This document shows, piece by piece, positions 1-9,953 of a stretch of DNA of 64,000 nt (positions within the stretch are counted from its first letter, which is position 1; each line of letters begins with the position of its first letter). Under the pieces are notes generated by a model. That model worked only from the letters and a program-made list of their open reading frames with translations. It had not been told where the DNA came from and ran no database searches. The position numbers and the translations under genes are program-made. Location of the stretch: the NCBI GenBank assembly GCA_963556145.1, contig OY744462.1, forward strand, positions 5,890,001 through 5,954,000, written 5' to 3'. Origin of the DNA: Hygrocybe punicea (Eukaryota > Basidiomycota > Agaricomycetes > Agaricales > Hygrophoraceae).

Positions 1-65
1 GATAGCTCATGTCGTCCCACTAGCGTGCTTATAACGGAATCGTCGCGGAACTCCTAGCTGGTGGT

Positions 66-1185
66 ATGAGGCCAGTAATGCCACCGTTATGGGCCGACCG
101 CCAATCGTACGCTAACGATGTCGAAGAGTGGCTGAAAGAAGCGGCGGACCGAGAGAGGCAGGAAAAGGAAGACGCTAGACAGCGGGCGGATGAAGAAGCG
201 GCTACGCGGGAAGAGGAGGCCAGACGGTTGGCAGAGGCAAATGCACGAGCGGAGGTGGAGAAAAGGTGAAAGGCGGCAGAGGAAAGGCGGGAGCGGCTTA
301 GAATAGAACAACACGAGCAGCACTGGACTCAAGAAGCGGACTGGGTTGAAAGGGATGGAGCCGCGTATCGGCGGCAGCTCAGCGAAGAACGGCGAGCTGA
401 AGCAAACGCATCAGTCACGGGTGAACCAAGGACTGAGTCGATTCCGGAAGGCGAAGCCGCAGTTGAGCCAGAGGAAGGCCCCATCGACCCGGCACCAGAG
501 ACACCGGCCGATGTAGAAGACGTAGATACACCGGGCGTAGAGACCGGAGACCTGGCTGGTATGACGGTAAGTTCCTGTGTCGGTTCATTTGTTCTTTAGT
601 CACTGATCCTGGTAACAGTTCACTGGGCCGTTTCCCCTACAACCCTGCACCAACTGCATCAAGGCTCAAGAGGCGTGTCGAGGCGTCACGGGCTACGTGT
701 GCGAACGATGCCGGAGGCTGAAGAAAAGATGTACTAACGCTACACACCAGACGGGCGGGGGTCGGCGCAAGGTGGATACCGGAAAGGGGAAGGAGGTCGC
801 GGTCGGCACAAGGAAGCCGTTGTCATTCACGACAAAGCCAATCCGCAGTAGGCCTGCCCGGGCCTCAACGAGCAAACCGCGGGTCGAGGATGTGGAATCG
901 GTCGAGGACGATGACGAAGACGAGGAGGAGTCGGAGGAAGAGCGGCCGACGAAAAGGCTTAGGGCGGCCTCGGCAGCAAACCCGTTCGTTTTGACGATGG
1001 AGAATTATGAGCAAGTGTCGGCGCGGCTAGCGGTCCTTACGGAGGAGCTGGGAGCCCTGGGCACCAACGTCAACCGTCACCTCGTCCACTTCAGTCAAGA
1101 GTTCCAGCGGCTCCGCGTCGATCTCGAATGGTCGACCTCAAGGTTGGCAATGTTGAAGCGGGATTACGAGACTGGCCGCCTGTAA
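66..1185 (+). pseudogene. Coiled-coil gene with Zn(II)2Cys6-spaced cysteines, copy 1, broken by an in-frame TGA
   Basis: Exon 1 (66-566) encodes a very charged Glu/Arg/Ala coiled coil. An in-frame TGA at 267-269 interrupts it, after which the same frame continues to a donor at 567. The 52-bp intron 567-618 joins in phase to exon 2. Exon 2 places cysteines as C-x2-C-x6-C-x7-C-x2-C-x6-C (codons about 646-744), followed by a basic and acidic stretch and a leucine-rich helical C-terminus ending at 1185. The spacing equals that of fungal Zn(II)2Cys6 clusters, but the basic residues (RRLKKR) sit in the second half rather than the first, so canonical DNA binding is not established. The gene converges on the integrase end of the minus-strand retroelement with only 208 bp between stops and no LTR between, so it may belong to the element. 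A start upstream of 66 or outside the window is possible. The TGA probably arose from CGA. Confidence 0.6.
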
Positions 1186-1393
1186 AATATAAATAAAATA
1201 ACGAGCCCATTGTATATATAAAAAGAATATATATCGTGTACATAAAAGACGTGTCAGCTTGTTCACCCAGCTAAGGAAAGCCGATCGGCTCCCGAAGACA
1301 TAGGACTATTCGCATCATTCGTCATATCGTTAGAAAACTAAGAGGAACTAAATGAAATGGGGGTATAACGTGGACAGAATATAAATGAAATGC

Positions 1394-2463
1394 TTAATCG
1401 TCGTCGGGTGAGGAGTCTATAGAGGGCAGGTACGTCGGATCATCAAGATCGTTTGAATCGGTATCGTCGGCATCGGGGTATTGTAAGAAGTCGTCCAACG
1501 GTATCGATATTTTTGAGCGGGCGTGGTAGGGTACGACTCGGAAAGCGGCAAATCAAGATTTAGAAACCGCACCATCGAGTTCGGTGAGTATGTAGGATCC
1601 GCCTTCTGTTTTCCTGACGACAACCATGGGTCCAAAGTACCGCGGTTTTGCTTTACGATTGAGAGACATTTCGATACGTGAATTTCGGACGAGAACGAGG
1701 TTACCGGGTTCGAAGTCGAAAACTTTGATCGTGTTGGCGTATTTCTGCTCAAATTGCCGGGCGGACGCGAGCCGAGATTTGGTAAGCTTTTCTTTGACCC
1801 GATCGAGGTCGGCTTCTCGTTTACGAAGTTGTCAGGCGCGGATGACTATGAGGTCGGTCGTAGACATCGTATCTTGCGTCGAAACCATGTACGTAGCTTC
1901 AGCAAAATCGAATGGAAAAAGCAGTTCTACTCCGTGTGCGATGTAGTAGGACGAGTATCCGAGGCTTTTGTGTGTCGTGACCCGTTCGGCCCAAAATACG
2001 GAGTGGGTTACGGTGTGCCATTTCTTTTCATCTCCGTCACAACTTTTCATAATGGCCTCCCGGACATCTAGGTGGCGACGCTCAACGGGTCCGTTCGCTT
2101 GTGAGTTATAGGGTGAAATGCGGATGTGGCGGATACTGTAGCAGGAGGCGAGATAGTCGAGCGCTTCTACGAATGGCTTGCCGTTGTCGGTAACGATTTC
2201 TTTGAGAGCGCCCCAATGGCATAAGATGTCTTTGAACAGGAATGTGCCGATGGTCGAGCCGGTCTCGTGGCGTAGCATTCGGAACTCGGGATAAGCGGAG
2301 AGGGAGCATGGGCTTGGACAATGTACCGGTAGCCGCTGGATCGTGGCATAAACATCATGTTGATGTATGCTTTGCGGAATAGTGAGGCCGGTGTAGCGAC
2401 GGTCGGCGGAATGTGGTGATAACGCATTTGCCATACTTGGCACTGATGGCAAGACTGGACGTA
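1394..2463 (-). pseudogene. Ty3/gypsy integrase core and GPY/F-type C-terminus, degraded
   Basis: This is the downstream part of the pol polyprotein. After the stop at 2464-2466 the reading continues with a CHQC zinc-binding remnant. It then shows an integrase core with the second Asp in IVTDNGKPF and the Glu in GPVERRHL (about 2030-2190), and a C-terminal domain with [10 protein letters not shown] followed by a tyrosine/leucine/Asp-rich motif ending in AAFRVVPY. The part between the zinc finger and the second Asp needs a frame change at about 2300-2345. A TGA at 1553-1555 replaces an expected Arg codon in the C-terminal domain. Integrase inserts element cDNA into the genome; with two nonsense codons and a frameshift this copy cannot do so. 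It is co-directional with the RT ORF and ends at 1394. Confidence 0.75.
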
Positions 2464-4938
2464 TCACTTAACGTCGTGGTCGAGGTGTGGCCACCAGAAA
2501 TGATCGAGTAGCCGAGCGCAGATGGAGAATATACCTTTGTGGCCGAGAGAGTCGTGAGCGTCTTTGAGTAACTGAAGCCGGCGGTCGGGCGGTATGACAA
2601 GTTTGTGTTTTCCGTGACGGTCTTTGCGCCAAAGCTTGTTATCGGTGACGAAGAATTCAAGGGCGTATCGTAAGAACAGACGGTATTCTTCGTCCGTGAG
2701 GTTCACGGGTCGGGTTGGATCTCGTAACCAAGTCTCGACGAGGGCAAGATGAACGTCGGCTGCGCGGGCTTTATCGGATCGCGGTATGTCAGAAACAGCT
2801 TCCTGATTTGTGTAGACGAGGACGGCCGGTAATTCTTGGAGTCGGTCGGCTGTGGCACGGCAGCGGCCGCATATGGCAATCGGCTTAGACGGTGTGGGGG
2901 CGGGTCGGTAGTTGACGACTTCCATAAAGAAACCGTAGGAGTGGTCGAGCCAATCATCGGAGTCGTTGATCTCCTCGGGGTCTTCAGCGCGGGGACGTCG
3001 GGAGAGTCCGTCGGGTGCATCGTGTGCGGAAGCGGGTACGTGAACGAGTCTAAAGTAAAATAAGAGCACGCCGGCTATCCGTCGGTTGATCGTTGCATTG
3101 GGCTGAATGTCGGGGTTGTTGAGCATCCCTTTTATGTACTTCGCGTCGACTTCAACGGTGAGGTTGCGGACGCCGATAATGAAAATCCGATAGGCGTGGA
3201 GGGCCCTGAAGAGACCGTAAAGCTCGAGCTTGGACTGAGAGTATCGGGCTTCGCGTTCGTTCCACAATATTGAACCAAAACGATTCGGATAGCGCTTTCC
3301 GTCGGCGCGGATTTGCATAAGAACGAAGCCGACTCCAAGAACGGATGAATCGACGGCGAGAATGACCTCCCATTCACGCGTGTAATCGATAGCGCGCAGC
3401 GCTGGCGATGAAATGACGGCATTTTTGAGGTAGTCGACGGCGGTCTCTTCTTCTTCACCAAATTCGAAGGGTATACCTTTGCGGGTAAGACGGACGAGGG
3501 GTCGGGAGTGGAGCGAGAAGTCTTTGATAAAAATACGCAAGACGCTGCAGATACTGAGAAAGGCACGAACTTCGGTGAGGTTGGTCGGCAGTGGCCAATC
3601 GCGAATCTTCTGTACTTTGGAGTCATCGGCTACTCTTCCTTCGTATGTGCATCGGTGGCCAACAACGATGACTGAGGGTCGACACAACTCGAGTTTCTTG
3701 CCATTAAAGGTACCGCCGACATAGCGGAAACGCTGGATGATGCGGTTGACACCTTGGAAGTGCTCCCAAATGAAACGTCGGATTGCCGGGTTCTCGGGTA
3801 TGGTCTCGTAGGTACCGTCGGGTTGCTCGTAGCGGGTTGGAGGCCCTTTGACGGGAATATCGTCCATATACGGAACGGCAAGATGAGGGATTTCGTTACA
3901 GAGGATGTACGTGGAGTCACCGTGTAAGATCTGCGGGGAATTTGTGTATCCCATAGCGATCTGCGTAAGTCGAAGTGTTCCGAGTGGAGACTGAAACGTC
4001 ATATAGTCCCGAGACAAGGGGTGGACGAGGCGTTGGTCGAAAGAGATGAAGAGGTTGAAGGAAGCGTAGCAAGAGTGGCCGCCAAAGGCCTCGGCCAAGT
4101 GCTCGGTCATGGGTGGCACAGCGGGATCGCAAATAGTGACGGCGTTAAGCGGCTGTAGATCGTGGACGATTCGAAGAGACTTCCCATCCTTTTTCAAAAT
4201 GCAGAACCAGCGGGAGCGGTATGATGAATTCGAGGGTTCATAGGTACCGGCGTTAATTTTGTCTTTGATGATGCCGATGACTTCATTAAGGATGCCGGGT
4301 GGGATTGGGATATTGTGATGGACCCACGGGTCGTGCGGTACGGTGGGAATGTGGATCGGCGGGAAGTAGTCCGTATTGAACTGCCCTTTCTCGGATTCGT
4401 TCCACGCGAAAGCGGCTTCTTGCGTTTTGATGATATGGTGGCCGAGTTTTTCTTCCTCTGGCCAAAGGAATCCATCCGGGTTCATCAGCATCGCGTCGTG
4501 TCGTTCCTGGGTATAGCGGGTGCCGGGTGTAAAGTCGGGTGGGTGAGTCGGGAGCATGGGTAAATCGGCTAGCGGGTCGCCGGTGATCTCGCGTATGATT
4601 CGGTATTCGTCGGGGAGAGTGGTAGAAATTGGGTGGATACGATTGGCTACCTTCTTATACTTTTTCTTGGTAATGACTCCTTTTAGGTCCCTGGTAGGGG
4701 GGGTGGTATACGAGATATAAGTAGCATGTTCAGTAGAGGCTTTGTTACAAATATTCGAAGAAGAAATAGGTGACGCAGGAGCGAAGACAGAACAAGACGA
4801 AGGAAGGGTATCGGTAGTACGTAGCTGATTTTGTACATCGGTCAACAATGAAATGTACTGGGCGGCAGTCTGAGGCTGAGACGAAGAGAAATCTAAATCG
4901 ATAGAAAAACATAAGTCCTCTTCTAGGGGAAACAGCAA
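2464..4938 (-). CDS. Ty3/gypsy reverse transcriptase-RNase H (retroelement pol ORF), catalytically damaged
   Basis: About 824 codons are open. RT begins near the peptide SRWFCILKKDGKSLRIVHDL, has the active-site box YMDD (about 3859-3870) and the PLGTLRL and MGYTNS motifs. RNase H follows (AVDSSVLGVGF, KLELYGL, VEVDAK supply the acidic residues), then the start of the integrase zinc finger. In RT motif A the catalytic Asp is Asn (FNLFISFDQ; codon AAC near 4055), a C-to-T change at CpG on the plus strand, so the enzyme is probably dead. The ORF ends where a TGA (2464-2466) replaces the expected Trp. The protease frame upstream differs by 2 nt, so a frameshift or indel lies near 5030. It is flanked by the protease (upstream) and integrase (downstream) of the same element. 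Confidence 0.85.
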   Translation of the reverse strand: MLFPLEEDLCFSIDLDFSSSQPQTAAQYISLLTDVQNQLRTTDTLPSSCSVFAPASPISSSNICNKASTEHATYISYTTPPTRDLKGVITKKKYKKVANRIHPISTTLPDEYRIIREITGDPLADLPMLPTHPPDFTPGTRYTQERHDAMLMNPDGFLWPEEEKLGHHIIKTQEAAFAWNESEKGQFNTDYFPPIHIPTVPHDPWVHHNIPIPPGILNEVIGIIKDKINAGTYEPSNSSYRSRWFCILKKDGKSLRIVHDLQPLNAVTICDPAVPPMTEHLAEAFGGHSCYASFNLFISFDQRLVHPLSRDYMTFQSPLGTLRLTQIAMGYTNSPQILHGDSTYILCNEIPHLAVPYMDDIPVKGPPTRYEQPDGTYETIPENPAIRRFIWEHFQGVNRIIQRFRYVGGTFNGKKLELCRPSVIVVGHRCTYEGRVADDSKVQKIRDWPLPTNLTEVRAFLSICSVLRIFIKDFSLHSRPLVRLTRKGIPFEFGEEEETAVDYLKNAVISSPALRAIDYTREWEVILAVDSSVLGVGFVLMQIRADGKRYPNRFGSILWNEREARYSQSKLELYGLFRALHAYRIFIIGVRNLTVEVDAKYIKGMLNNPDIQPNATINRRIAGVLLFYFRLVHVPASAHDAPDGLSRRPRAEDPEEINDSDDWLDHSYGFFMEVVNYRPAPTPSKPIAICGRCRATADRLQELPAVLVYTNQEAVSDIPRSDKARAADVHLALVETWLRDPTRPVNLTDEEYRLFLRYALEFFVTDNKLWRKDRHGKHKLVIPPDRRLQLLKDAHDSLGHKGIFSICARLLDHFWWPHLDHDVK

Positions 4939-5771
4939 AAGGGAAGCATAGTTCGTGGTATAGGTGTGGTCGCTTTCGAGTGGCGGCTTCTCATCTCCTG
5001 GTGCGTCCTTCCCGAGAGGTATCTCCGGGTCCTCGACTTACAAAAATCCGGCTTTCCGGTGTTGGACCGCTCTCGTCGGTTCTTCTGGTTGTGCTCGATG
5101 GTGGGCAAGGTGACGACAGCGCCGGTGTTTGGATCTGTGATCGTGACTTGTTGCTCTCCGTTTTTATAATCCTTCGTAAGGGCCTCGGAAAGCGTGAAGA
5201 ACGGGCGGCCGATGAGGATTTCATAGGGGGCGTCGTCGATGACTTGGACTTGGAGGAAAAGATCAACGTCGCCGAAGGTGAATTTAAGATTCGCGATCCG
5301 GCCGAGGGTATCGTTGTCGCTCTTGTTTGCTGACTGCATTCGCATCTTCATGTTTTGGAGGCCATAACCGAGTTTCTCCCAAATATCGCGTCGCATGCCG
5401 ATGATCATGGAACCGTTGTCGAGGACGCACTCAAATACGAATTTGCCGTTGATGAGCGGGTAGACCGCACGGAGAGGGACTGAGTCGCAGCCGACGACGA
5501 GTGGGACGTTTTCCTGACAGTGTTGACAGGCACGAGTGGGGATTTCGGGTGTGTAAAAATGGAAGACCTCAATGTTGTTACTCTCGGTGGTGACCTTTTT
5601 CGATGTAGTGAGGTCCTTCATGTGACAGCGGGCGTCGGACGACATGGCTAAAAGTTCTTGCTGCGAAATGCAGACTTGAGAATCGAGCGCGCGGTCGATG
5701 ACGGATTTGGCAATACCGGGATCTTCGATGGGGGCCTGGTAGCGGTATTGGGGGTGCGATGTGGGAAGGTT
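4923..5771 (-). CDS. Retropepsin-like aspartic protease region of the gypsy element
   Basis: The frame opens directly after the gag stop (5772-5774) and is the same frame as gag. The first ATG is at 5645. The protease core carries the active-site motif VLDNGSMI (family norm is D-S/T-G; here DNG), a hydrophobic strand, and the ILIGRPF motif typical of the second half of retropepsins. It would process the Gag-Pol polyprotein. Because gag and protease are in one frame and separated by a single TAG, either a CAG-to-TAG mutation or stop-codon readthrough could link them. Downstream, the frame ends at 4923 while the pol frame is already open, so continuity into RT is lost by a frameshift. Confidence 0.7.
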   Translation of the reverse strand, partial: NLPTSHPQYRYQAPIEDPGIAKSVIDRALDSQVCISQQELLAMSSDARCHMKDLTTSKKVTTESNNIEVFHFYTPEIPTRACQHCQENVPLVVGCDSVPLRAVYPLINGKFVFECVLDNGSMIIGMRRDIWEKLGYGLQNMKMRMQSANKSDNDTLGRIANLKFTFGDVDLFLQVQVIDDAPYEILIGRPFFTLSEALTKDYKNGEQQVTITDPNTGAVVTLPTIEHNQKNRRERSNTGKPDFCKSRTRRYLSGRTHQEMRSRHSKATTPIPRTMLPFCCFP

Positions 5772-7583
5772 CTAGGGAGTGCGCGGTACAAGGGCGGTCG
5801 GCTCGGTCGGCCGCATGTTCGAAGGGGGGACTATGGTGATCGGCTGCTTGTTGATAGGTCTGGCCGTTTTCTCGGTGGGTTTCGCGGTGGGGATGGACGT
5901 GGAAGTGGCGGGCGGATTGGGAAACGTTTCTCTAGACTTGCCTTTCGCCTTTGATGGGATCTCTACACCGTCAAATCTAACCCGTTTACGAAGCCGCTGC
6001 ACTTCAGCTTCCAGAACCTTAATCTGTTCGTTGTCATCGTCGATGTCGGACGTCGTGGACTGAAAGATGTCGGCGTACTCGGTGGTGGCCTCTGGTTCGT
6101 AGGTGGGTACTTCGACGGTGGAGACGAAGTTAGCTTTGACATGAGGCGGCGGGTCACATTGGAACGGTTCTGTGGGGTTGCAGGCAGGGGGAGCGCGGTT
6201 GCCGGGGTTCTGTGCGTGCCACGCGTCGAAGCGATCCTTCATATTTTTGCCGACGATAGCCTTTGGAAGATACATTCCATTAGGCAATACGATGCGGCCA
6301 TGCTCGTTCTTGCAGCATATCCTGTCTCGAGTGTACTGCTTGCAGATGGGACAATTGTGTATACAATGGAACGGGTCGTCGCAAAAGAGGCAGTTGAAAT
6401 TGGTGAAACCCTGTCCCGCGGTGGTCGGCTCAGCCCTATTTGCACACGGCTTTGGGGGGTTGTTGCATTCGGTGAGGGCTTGCATGAGGACAGCGAGTTG
6501 TTGCGAAACGAGACGAAAGAGGTCGGATACGTTAGGTTCGACCGGTTCCGCTTTAGGAATGACCGGGTCATAGCGAGCGGGTGGCGGGTAGCGGGTGGCA
6601 GGTTCTATTGGAGTCGAGTACCGGATGGCGGCAGGTGACATTGATGATAGACGAGAGACAGTGGACGGTTCGGCCGCGGTTCTGGCCAGCAGGAAGTGGG
6701 CGCAATTGTGGAAGTCCTGGAAGTCGTAAGGGTCGCTATGGAAATGGTTCGGTTTTTGGTACTGCAGACGGGTTTTGATGTCCTTTTTAAGCTCGAGATG
6801 GAAGCCGTTCTCGTACGCGATGTTGCGTTCTCGAGGAGAGATTCGACCCTTGTCTAAGAGGAATCCCGAGATCCGAATGAACTCGCGGTAATATTCGCCA
6901 AGTTCAGCGTGGGTACGGATACCGTAAGCGGTTTGGGTGTGCGTAAGACGGTCGAGATCCGCCATAGTGTACCGGTGATCATCTTCCGTGCCCGGGTATA
7001 GCACGAGTATGCTCCTTTTGAATGCGGCATAATCGACGCCGGTTGCACTAGGTAAACTCGCCCATAGCTCATAGTCGCTAAGCGACGCATAGCGCAGACT
7101 ATGCTTAATGCGTCCTGCATCGTCGAGAGTGGCATCGGCAGCAAGTATCTCGACTTCTTCGAAGAAGCGGTTTAAATTGAGCGGGTTCCCATCGAAGGTC
7201 GGGGCCGTGGAGTGACCACGAGCAGGCATCTGTCGAGGAGTAACATGGGGAACGGTAGCAGTCGAGGATCCAGTGGTCGAAGTCATTGTGGGTGGAGGGC
7301 GCTGAGATGTCGATGAAGCGGTTGTTGGGTGTACGATGAGCGGGTCGGGTAACGTGGACGATGACGGCGTGGACGAAGACGAAGACGGGGACGATGACGA
7401 TGACGGAATTTTCGATGTCGAGAGCGAAGACGGAGACGATGACGATGATGGAGTTCTCGATGTCAAGAGCGAAGACGTGGATGGGGGTTCTAACAAGGTC
7501 GAAGTCGGGGATGTAGGCGATGCGGGTGTCGAACTGAGATCGGATGAGTCGGGTGTAATGGTAATTATCGGTATATCAACCAA
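5772..7583 (-). CDS. Gag-like capsid/nucleocapsid protein of the gypsy element
   Basis: About 603 codons. The N-terminus is Ser/Thr/Pro-rich low complexity, followed by a capsid-like domain containing the pattern LWxSLPSATG and VLYPGTEDD seen in basidiomycete gypsy gags. A zinc knuckle of the form C-x2-C-x4-H-x4-C (CLFCDDPFHCIHNC) follows, then a charged helix and a Pro/Thr-rich tail. It would package element RNA in virus-like particles. The start is uncertain: the frame is open to 7583 on a TTG and no convincing ATG is seen before the first internal Met. A leader of about 230 bp separates it from the primer-binding site at 7813-7830. Confidence 0.8.
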   Translation of the reverse strand: MVDIPIITITPDSSDLSSTPASPTSPTSTLLEPPSTSSLLTSRTPSSSSSPSSLSTSKIPSSSSSPSSSSSTPSSSTLPDPLIVHPTTASSTSQRPPPTMTSTTGSSTATVPHVTPRQMPARGHSTAPTFDGNPLNLNRFFEEVEILAADATLDDAGRIKHSLRYASLSDYELWASLPSATGVDYAAFKRSILVLYPGTEDDHRYTMADLDRLTHTQTAYGIRTHAELGEYYREFIRISGFLLDKGRISPRERNIAYENGFHLELKKDIKTRLQYQKPNHFHSDPYDFQDFHNCAHFLLARTAAEPSTVSRLSSMSPAAIRYSTPIEPATRYPPPARYDPVIPKAEPVEPNVSDLFRLVSQQLAVLMQALTECNNPPKPCANRAEPTTAGQGFTNFNCLFCDDPFHCIHNCPICKQYTRDRICCKNEHGRIVLPNGMYLPKAIVGKNMKDRFDAWHAQNPGNRAPPACNPTEPFQCDPPPHVKANFVSTVEVPTYEPEATTEYADIFQSTTSDIDDDNEQIKVLEAEVQRLRKRVRFDGVEIPSKAKGKSRETFPNPPATSTSIPTAKPTEKTARPINKQPITIVPPSNMRPTEPTALVPRTP

Positions 7584-7812
7584 TTTGAGACTGTCGGATG
7601 AAAGATATAGGGGGGTGTTTGACCCTGAGACGAGTGGGAGATTGTTATGTCGAGCGAGGTGGTCGGGTACTAGCTGGAAGAAGTCGTCGTCGATTGTCGG
7701 GTCGAAGGCGGCTAAAGAGAGTTCTTGTTGAAGAGTTCTTCGAGGAAGATCTCGAAGATGACGGTCAGAGGGAGGGATACAGGAAGAGGAAGCTATGGTG
7801 GTGCTAGACTAT

Positions 7813-7830
7813 TCCTCGCGGTGGGCTCCA
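7813..7830 (-). other. Primer-binding site of the minus-strand gypsy element
   Basis: The plus strand reads like the last 18 nt of a tRNA, ending GGGCTCCA, two bases inside the LTR end at 7833. The base before CCA is U, the discriminator typical of tRNA-Cys, so a tRNA-Cys primer is inferred. An identical 18-mer lies beside the LTR at 10490. Confidence 0.75.
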
Positions 7831-7832
7831 GA

Positions 7833-8449
7833 TGTAAAGGCGAGGTCGGGGTGGCTGCGGAATAATAATCCTAAGCCTGTGGGGGTCAGCGTGAAAGTGA
7901 CTAGGAATAGTCTAGCGAGCTTCAGTAAGATGATAGGATGTAAATGATAAGAAGCCGCCAAGTAAACTACTGAAATTTATCGAGGCCGGTCGAAGCTGAC
8001 AATGTCGGGTACAGCGGGTCGGGTGTCGGGTGACAAGAGACATAGAGATAAAGGCGGTAGAACGATGGGGAGAGCGTCAAGGAATCTGACGAGTAATGTG
8101 TGCGATGGATTTTACTGAGAGACTAATTCTCAGAGAGAGGAAACGGGGGAACTGGTTTCTTATTATGAGACGGCACTTGGGCACCGTTTTTATACTACAA
8201 ATTTCTGTACCTAGATTCGGACGAGAGTCCTTGGCCGATGAGAGGAAACAAAGGAGAATAAAAATGGGGAAGTAGGAAGAGCGTTGCGAGGCGACGATGA
8301 CAGGGAAAATGGGTGGAAGATATAAAAACCGTAAAAGATGCAATATACTTTACTATATCCCCATAAGGGAGACGCTAGGTGTGAATAAGGCAAGTCCGAT
8401 GTCGGGATCCCAGTCCGATGAGATCTATCTTTGATATTTGAAGTTCCGT
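7833..8449 (-). repeat. LTR of the gypsy element, partial (lacks its outer end)
   Basis: It begins TG at 7833 next to the primer-binding site, so it is the 5' LTR end of the minus-strand element. It is the reverse complement of the LTR at 9149-9953 over most of its length. A TATA-like box on the minus strand (8187-8194) is shared with other copies. At 8450 the sequence switches to the opposite-orientation LTR head (TGTAGAGGG...), so the middle and outer parts expected here are missing. Confidence 0.75.
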
Positions 8450-8594
8450 TGTAGAGGGTCCTCGACCCTCTGAGGCCGTAACATCGATATCTAGCGAATC
8501 CGCTCGAACCTGACGTCTCTAGCAATCTACACTCGAACCCGACGCAACCCGACGCAACCCGACGCAACCCGACGCAACCCGATGCATACCGACT
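8450..8594 (+). repeat. LTR head fragment with hairpin and 10-bp tandem repeats, ending at the N gap
   Basis: It starts TGTAGAGGG and contains a perfect 8-bp stem with a 3-nt loop just inside the terminus, then five copies of a 10-bp unit (ACCCGACGCA-like, about 8535-8585). It runs into the assembly gap at 8595. The same segment is present again at 9149-9293. Confidence 0.7.
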
Positions 8595-8694
8595 NNNNNN
8601 NNNNNNNNNNNNNNNNNNNNNNNNNNNNNNNNNNNNNNNNNNNNNNNNNNNNNNNNNNNNNNNNNNNNNNNNNNNNNNNNNNNNNNNNNNNNNN
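8595..8694. other. Assembly gap of exactly 100 N
   Basis: One hundred N, the usual placeholder for a gap of unknown size. The 600 bp before it (7995-8594) and the 599 bp after it (8695-9293) are the same sequence apart from one G in a G-run, so the contig ends overlap and were probably not merged. Confidence 0.95.
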
Positions 8695-9148
8695 GCTGAC
8701 AATGTCGGGTACAGCGGGTCGGGTGTCGGGTGACAAGAGACATAGAGATAAAGGCGGTAGAACGATGGGAGAGCGTCAAGGAATCTGACGAGTAATGTGT
8801 GCGATGGATTTTACTGAGAGACTAATTCTCAGAGAGAGGAAACGGGGGAACTGGTTTCTTATTATGAGACGGCACTTGGGCACCGTTTTTATACTACAAA
8901 TTTCTGTACCTAGATTCGGACGAGAGTCCTTGGCCGATGAGAGGAAACAAAGGAGAATAAAAATGGGGAAGTAGGAAGAGCGTTGCGAGGCGACGATGAC
9001 AGGGAAAATGGGTGGAAGATATAAAAACCGTAAAAGATGCAATATACTTTACTATATCCCCATAAGGGAGACGCTAGGTGTGAATAAGGCAAGTCCGATG
9101 TCGGGATCCCAGTCCGATGAGATCTATCTTTGATATTTGAAGTTCCGT
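8695..9148 (-). repeat. Second copy of the LTR body right of the gap (probable assembly duplicate)
   Basis: It is near-identical to 7995-8449, differing by one G in a homopolymer. With the N gap between the two copies, an unmerged contig overlap is more likely than a true tandem duplication. Confidence 0.8.
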
Positions 9149-9953
9149 TGTAGAGGGTCCTCGACCCTCTGAGGCCGTAACATCGATATCTAGCGAATCC
9201 GCTCGAACCTGACGTCTCTAGCAATCTACACTCGAACCCGACGCAACCCGACGCAACCCGACGCAACCCGACGCAACCCGATGCATACCGACTAGCACGG
9301 CCGCTCACATACCTGGTCGGTCTATCTCCTAAACTCACGGAACTTCAAATATCAAAGATAGATCTCATCGGACTGGGATCCCGACATTGGACTTGCCTTA
9401 TTCACACCTAGCGTCTCCCTTATGGGGATATAGTAAAGTATATTGCATCTTTTACGGTTTTTATATCTTCCACCCATTTTCCCTGTCATCGTCGCCTCAC
9501 AACGCTCTTCCTACTTCCCCATTTTTATTCTCCTTTGTTTCCTCTCATCGGCCGAGGACTCTCGTCCGAATCTAGGTACAGAAATTTGTAGTATAAAAAC
9601 GGTGCCCAAGCGCCGTCTCATAATAAGAAACCAGTTCCCCCGTTTCCTCTCTCTAAGAATTAGTCTCTCAGTAAAATCCATCGCACACATTACTCGTCAG
9701 ATTCCTTGACGCTCTCCCCATCGTTCTACCGCCTTTATCTCTATGTCTCTTGTCACCCGACACCCGACCCGCTGTACCCGACATTGTCAGCTTCGACCGG
9801 CCTCGATAAATTTCAGTAGTTTACTTGGCGGCTTCTTATCATTTACATCCTATCATCTTACTGAAGCTCGCTAGACTATTCCTAGTCACTTTCACGCTGA
9901 CCCCCACAGGCTTAGGATTATTATTCCGCAGCCACCCCGACCTCGCCACCACA
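9149..9953 (+). repeat. Complete LTR (about 805 bp) of the gypsy family
   Basis: It runs from TG at 9149 to CA at 9953. From the left it has a terminal hairpin, 10-bp tandem repeats, a middle segment found elsewhere only in the LTRs at 10490 and 27178, and a long body containing TATAAAAA at 9592-9599. The bases after 9953 do not match the primer-binding site, so it is a solo or truncated LTR. No convincing target duplication is seen. Head-to-head with 7833-8449 it makes a large inverted repeat. Confidence 0.75.

Noticed and set aside
8211..9709. Identical small ORFs in the LTR copies, including ones reading through N
   Set aside because: They are readings of LTR sequence on both strands, and the N runs are not sequence.
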